Positions 31,861-37,194 of a stretch of DNA of 37,194 nt are shown here, in pieces. The notes under the pieces are model-generated. The model ran no database searches. It was given only the letters and a program-made list of their open reading frames with translations, and had not been told where the DNA came from. The stretch comes from Diplocarpon mali (taxonomy: Eukaryota > Ascomycota > Leotiomycetes > Helotiales > Drepanopezizaceae), in assembly GCA_024741835.1 (NCBI GenBank), contig JAENRP010000083.1, forward strand, positions 127,494 to 164,687, read 5' to 3'. Within the stretch, counting starts at the first letter, position 1; each line of letters begins with the position of its first letter. Position numbers and translations under genes: made by a program.

Positions 31861-33072
31861 TATATAAACGGATAAAGAGCCTTAAGCTACTTATATATAT
31901 AAGGAAGAAGGGCTCTCCCTTAAGGAGGGTTCTCTAACTTCTTCGTTTCCTTTGTATTAGACTTATAGAATACGCCTTTTATACTACTTCTTACTCCTAT
32001 ATTTAATCCTGCACTTCGGCGGTTCTATATTATTATATTAAATAAAGAAGTTCTCCTCTGCTAAGGACGGCTTTTAATAATATCCTACCCCTTTTAAAAA
32101 TCGATTTGCGGTTGTTTCGACTTTCGATAGAGTTAGGATCCTAAAGATCTCTTAAACAAACTAAAAGCTTAAGTATAGCTTATTAACTAGTATAATTAAG
32201 GAACGCTTTTACTAGCTGGATTTTCTTAATTACTCCTTTTATAAAAGTGCTATAAGTAGAAGTTAAAAGAGCATTATACTATTAGAACCCTTTTTCTATA
32301 AAACCCCTTTTTAACCGAATCCCTACCGAAATTAAAATTGGTAAAATGAATTCTCTACTAATTAGAAGTTAGTAAATATAGAATATACTCGGTTCATTTA
32401 AGAAACCAGCTTCTATAAGAAGTACCCTTATCCTAGCCCTTAAGGCCAGACCTTCTTCTATTGCTAAAGGCAAAAGACTATAATATTATAGCTAAGCTAA
32501 TTAAGATAAATAAGACTTTTCGAACTTAAACGTCTTATAAGGAATAGTCTTAGGTTTAAAGGAATCCTTATAATGCTAAGATTAATCTAATTGATAATTG
32601 CAAAGTAAGATTAGTAGGATTGCTTAGGCTATCTTTAGCTTAAAGACCCTAGCTTATTAAAGCTAAGAAACGGCTTAGCGCGTATATTAGACTATTAAGC
32701 GAGAATCTACCTACTTTTAATAAAGCGAGACCTAGCCTCCTTTAAAAGTCGATATAAATATAAAATGGCTAAAAATTCAGCTAATTAAAAAGATTACCCC
32801 TTTTAATAATAAGACCTCTTTAATATATAAGTAATAGTTAGCTTTAGTCTAAGACTGATTATAAGTTAATGCCGACCTATATTTAAATAAGCGAGCTCGC
32901 TAAGCCCTTATTTAAAGATCTACTATAGGATAAGCCTAAATGTACTTTAAATCCTAGTACCTTTCGAAGACTAACCCCTTTTAAAACTATTAAGAAATAA
33001 TAGAACTATTAAGCAGTTACTTTTTAATTAGCTAAAAGGTAGACCTATTTTAATCTACTTTTTATTACCTTT
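31861..33072. other. AT-rich, RIP-altered remnant without recognisable gene
   Basis: This lies between the recognisable part of the Harbinger second ORF and Copia-B2. Many TAA/TAG stops occur in all frames. It is probably the rest of the Harbinger element (start of the second ORF and right flank), but no terminal inverted repeat or domain was found. A separate repeat remnant is possible. Confidence 0.4.
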
Positions 33073-33267
33073 TATTAAGCTTAAGTGAGTCGGCGCAGTA
33101 GGTATAGGAAACTTCTAGAGGTCGATAGTCGATATATTGGTAAGAGTTAAGGAAGGAAGGTTACCCCTTTCTTTCCTATAGCTATATATATATCAATATC
33201 CTACTAATTAAGCAGTAGGGTCATATGATAATATATTAGAGTAATAGCTGTATTACCTATCTTAATA
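33073..33267 (-). repeat. Copia-B2 3' LTR (195 bp)
   Basis: Starts TATTAAGCTTAAGTGAGTCG and ends CTTAATA; same length as both Copia-B1 LTRs. Confidence 0.92.
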
Positions 33268-33569
33268 CCCTTACTTAGACCTTACTCCGATTGACCTGCA
33301 GTCGGGAAAATAATAACTATCCTTTTGCGCTAATCCAACTCCTAAGTATCTCTCTAAATTAAAAACAATTAATTAATAGCAACCTCTATTGAAATCACTA
33401 ATCCTACTTATAAGGTAGGACTAAGAGTCAAATTTCCTAAAAGATATTCCTTTATAAGACTATATGACTTGACTTGCAGTCTAGGCCTAGGAGTTGATTT
33501 AAAAACTTTCCTTTATAAGACTATATAACCTAACTCGTAGGGCGGGCCTAGGAGTCGTCCTTAAGCCTG

Positions 33570-36500
33570 CTAAGCCCCTACTATCTTCTGCAACCTTAGT
33601 ATATCTTTAAATGCTTTAAACTTTGCAACTATCTCTAATAGCTTTATAAATCCATTTGCTACTATTTGATCAGTTAGGATATAGGTGATTAATAACTTAT
33701 TCTTTGCAATAAGGTCGCAGATAAAGTAGTAGGTAATATTAATGTATTTCGATCGCTTATATAAGTATAGATTCTTAGTAAATATAATCGCCTTTATATT
33801 ATCTACTTAAAGATTAATACAATTCTTATCTTATTTAATATACTTAGCAAAACCTATATCTTTTAAAACTTAGGCGATTTATAATCCTTGCTTGCAATTT
33901 AATAATATTGATATATATTCGGCCTTAGTGCTTGCAATAGCTACTGATTTCTACTTCCTACTTCCTTATAATATAGGTCTACTATATAGTACTACTACGC
34001 TTTTAAATATACTTTTCCGACCTTTTATATTTGCCCAGTCGGAATCGATATATACCTTAAGCTTTACGCTTATATATTTCGTTAGTCTATATCTTACCTT
34101 TTATATGATTATTAATTGAAGGTACCTTTTAAGTCGCTTGACTGCATTCTTATATTAAATCGTTAGATCCTTTAAGTTCTGATTAAGTTGCTTAATAATA
34201 AAGGCGATATCTGGTCTTATATATACTATAGTATATATAATTGCTCTAATATCCTATTAGTACTTCTTTAGATCTCCTTTCTGCTTATTTTCATTAGTAG
34301 GCTTTAACTTATTATACTTTCCTTTAATTAGAGTACGCTTTAGCTTAAAGTTAGGAGTATAAGTAGAGAGTTTTATTTAGTCTAGGATCTTCTTAATATA
34401 CTACTCTTAATCCAACTAGAGTTCTTAAGTGGAGCGGTTCCTTATAACGCAGATGCTAAGGATCTTATGAATTCCCTTTAGATCCTTAGTATTAAAACGT
34501 TTTTAAATTATTATAAAGAACTAATCTAATTAAGTAGTTGTTTTCGCAGCTATAATAATATTATTAATATATAGTAGTAACTTGATTCTATACTTAGTAT
34601 AGGTAAATAAACAAGGGTTAGCTAAGCTTTAAATAAATCCCATTTCTACTAAAGTAGAGCTATATAAGAGGTTCTAATCATAGGCTAATTATTTAAGCCT
34701 ATAGATACTGCAAAGTATATAAAGGGAGTGGCTAGCGTATATAGGAATACTATTAGGTCGGGAGAGAAAAATCCATTCCTTTATAATCGCTTTAGTAAAT
34801 GCATTTTTAATATTGTACTATTTGTATTCAAGGTCCTTAGTAGCTACTATTACTATAAATATGCAAAGGGTGTTTATGCGAACTATTGGCGCGAATGTGT
34901 TAAAGTAGTCTTCTCCATACTATTAGGAGAAGCCCCTAGCTATAAGCCTTGCCTTATAACGTTCTAAGGTCCTATCTGCATATATCTTAATTATAAAGAC
35001 CTACTTCGTTAATACTAGGTTTACGTCCTTTAGCATTAGTTCCTCTATTTATATACTATTTGCAATAAGAGAGCTTATCTCCTTTTAAATTGCCTTATTC
35101 TATGCTATTCTATTCTCTAGGTTATTAATAGCTTTATTATACGTCTTTAGAAGAGAGATTTTCATTATCTCCCTAGCGGCTAGGAATGTATTATCTTCGT
35201 CGAAGCTCTATTAGAGTTCGAGCTTATAGATCTTATGCGCTATTATAGCCTAGATACGCTTAGACTTGCGTTCATCCAAGGTGTCTTTTAGTTTTAAGTC
35301 TTTGTTCCTTTTTAAAGGCGTAGGTTCGACTATAGGTTCTATAGGCTTATTATCTAAAGAACCGCTTTCTAATAGTAGAGGCTTATTATTACTTATACCT
35401 ATTTCGGGAATATCCTTTACTATAGGTGCTTTAATTAAAGGGATAATAATATCGAAGTTGTTTTATACTTTAAGTAGTTTGCAGATGATAGGAATAGTCT
35501 ATTCGGCCTTTAGGTGACTAGCAGGTTATCGATTAGCAGGTGCGCTTAATATACCTAAGCTAAGAGAAAGGGGTTATTAGTTCGGCTTAATAGTATTACT
35601 ATTAAGTAGTATACCTTGCGAATCTCTAGGTATATAGAGCTTTAAGGATAGCTCCTCCTTATTTTAAGATTTGTTAAACTCAATTATTAAGGATATGATT
35701 ACTCGCCTTAGATCTAGCGCATATACTATCTATTGTTTTATTATCTATTTAATATACTTAATAAATATATACTCTCTACCTTAGTCTATTAGCTTTTTAC
35801 TTTTTATACCTGTAAGTTAAGACTTTAGGCTAATATAAGAGTAGCAGACGCTTTTAAAGACGTAGATATAGTCCAAGCTTAGTTTCTATTTAAAATATGC
35901 CTTATATAGCGATATTTAGGTACTATTAACTATTAGTCTACTACTTATTTTATTTTATAAGTATACGTCTGCCTCAATTGCAAGGTCCTAGAATTCCAGT
36001 AGTAGGTTAATATCTTATAGTAGAGCGCGATAGTCAGTCTCTACTTGCTAAATACTTCGCTTAGCGATGCTATTTTAATAAGAACCTTTATATATTATAA
36101 TTGGTTTATAATAAACTCCTTATTTTACCTATTTGTTAAGCTTTACCCTAATCTCTAATGTATTATTAGACCTAATAGCTATTAGCTTTAACTAGGTCTA
36201 GCGTTCCTCTATTACTTTCTAAGTTTCCAGCTTTTTTATAAGCTTAGATTTAGTCTTAGCGCAAATGGTCTATATTTACTAAGTGAAGTTATCTACTATT
36301 TAAGAAAACCAATTATTTCCTTTAATTAAGGTTGTAAATAATCTAGTAGTATTAATAGATATTAGTACTAGTATTAAATCTTTCTATAGATTAAGCTTAA
36401 TTCGCGTCCGATTTTAAAATTTTATTAGCTTGCAAATTCGGTATACTAGGTGATCCTTTAGTACTTAGATCTTCTATTTTAAGGTCGAGACCTTATATAG

Positions 36501-37194
36501 GCCCTTTAATTTCTTTAGCTTTAGATATGCGAATCTTTTATATATTAGCTAATACTTTAATAGGCTTTCGGCTTCTAATAGCTTTAGTAGCCTATTATTA
36601 GTCGATGCTTTATTATTAGCAGCTAGAAAGGACTAGTAATAGCAGTTTGAGGTTTTGCTATTTTCTAATTGCAAGCCTAGCTTAAGAGTCGTTTTTAATA
36701 AAACCGCGAGATTTACTTGCGGTCCTAGCTTAAGAGTCGTCTTTAATGAATTTGCGAATTTTACTTGCAGTCCTGGCTTAGGAGTCATTTCTGCGAATTT
36801 TACTTGCAATCTTAGCCTAAGAGTTATTATTAGCGAATTTGCAGAATCCACTCGCAGTCTTAGCCTAAGAGTCATTTCTATTAAATTTACTTATGATCCT
36901 AGCTTAAGAGTTATCTTTAAGAATACTTTGCAATCTACCTGCAGTCTTAGCTTAAGAGTCATTTTTGCGAATTTTACTTATGATCCTAGCTTAAGAGTCT
37001 ATTTATTCTCCTTATTCTTACTTAATTATATTAGGGTAGAGAGTGCACTTTTCTTAAAGGAATCTACTTGTAGGTCTGGCCTAGGAGTCAATTTCTATAA
37101 TATTACCTTTAAGATAATATAAAGTCTATCTTTGATTTTAGCTTTAAAGATCACTTTATAATTATTATTTATAAATTATATAAATTAATTATTA
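33570..37194 (-). pseudogene. Copia-B2 pol (partial), RIP-degenerated
   Basis: The minus-strand frame ends with the TAG at 33570. It covers RNase H (near 33640-34050), reverse transcriptase with LLLYINNI (near 34555-34580; both Asp of YVDD now read Asn), integrase, the repeat linker (36671-36979) and the start of the protease side at the window edge. Same order as Copia-B1, with more stops. Confidence 0.85.
36671..36979 (-). repeat. In-frame tandem repeat array in Copia-B2 pol (48/39-bp units)
   Basis: Seven units of 48, 48, 39, 48, 39, 48 and 39 bp. Compared with Copia-B1 it lacks the second unit and has an extra 48+39 pair at the end (net +39 bp, 13 codons). Each unit carries the GCAGTCYTAGCYTAAGAGTC core. 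Confidence 0.88.

Larger units (their letters stand above)
16369..33072 (+). mobile_element. PIF/Harbinger DNA transposon, split by two (probably three) Copia insertions
   Basis: The left terminus GGGCCTGTTTGGCTCAAGAG follows TAA at 16366-16368, as expected for the Harbinger TAA/TTA duplication; GGGCCTGTTTGG is a common PIF/Harbinger end. Own sequence remains in three pieces: 16369-16818, 24019-25354 and 31458-33072, about 3.4 kb in total. The first two carry a plus-strand DDE transposase and the last two carry a convergent minus-strand ORF. The right terminal repeat was not found; it may be RIP-altered, deleted, or beyond Copia-B2, whose insertion site at 33073 is assumed to lie in this element. 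Heavily RIP-mutated. Confidence 0.75.
33073..37194 (-). mobile_element. Copia-B2: second family-B Copia element, cut by the window end
   Basis: It begins with a 195-bp LTR (33073-33267) homologous to the Copia-B1 LTRs. The interior runs colinear with Copia-B1 at a constant offset of 7718 bp up to the repeat array (25852 matches 33570; 28953 matches 36671), then 7757 bp. The last base corresponds to about 29437 of Copia-B1. The Gag part, leader and 5' LTR must lie beyond the window. It looks more AT-mutated than Copia-B1. Confidence 0.92.

Overview
The window looks like a filamentous ascomycete (Pezizomycotina) chromosome. The four host genes have very short introns (46-58 nt, GT...AG, with CTGAC/CTAAT-type branch sites) and fungal protein families. 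The right half is AT-rich and shows the footprint of repeat-induced point mutation (RIP): C-to-T and G-to-A transitions, mostly CpA/TpG to TpA, which fill transposons with TAA/TAG stops. The layout is bipartite: a normal-composition gene block (about 1-15 kb) joins an AT-rich transposon block (about 15.9-37.2 kb).

Gene block. DPH2 (+, 1398-3147) is a subunit of the diphthamide-forming radical enzyme. Convergent to it is a FAT1/FATP-type very-long-chain acyl-CoA synthetase (-, 3805-5784). Divergent from FAT1 across about 1 kb is the GPI transamidase subunit GPI17/PIG-S (+, 6773-8435). After a 3.7-kb stretch with no gene I can support, which holds a degenerate ~19-bp minisatellite, comes a seven-helix G-protein-coupled receptor (+, 12171-13449). 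These genes are housekeeping or sensory and do not form a pathway or cluster.

Transition zone (13.4-16.4 kb). It holds a 172-bp fold-back MITE-like element, a 106-bp solo LTR with a perfect 5-bp duplication, an unrecognised open frame, and a 404-bp internally deleted Tc1/mariner element with TA duplication.

Transposon block (16.4-37.2 kb). A PIF/Harbinger DNA transposon starts at 16369 and has been split by Ty1/copia retrotransposons, all oriented on the minus strand. Copia-A (16819-24013) lies inside the transposase ORF. Copia-B1 (25355-31452) lies inside an opposing second ORF. Copia-B2 (33073 to beyond the window end) is a second copy of family B. Both complete insertions have 5-bp target duplications, and both host reading frames rejoin exactly when the insertion plus one duplication is removed. 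All LTR mismatches are transitions.

The most unusual content is: (i) a two-part antisense gene relic between pol and the 3' LTR of Copia-A; (ii) an in-frame 39/48-bp repeat array between the protease and integrase parts of Copia-B. B1 and B2 are otherwise colinear without net indel over 3.6 kb, and this array is the only place where their length differs.
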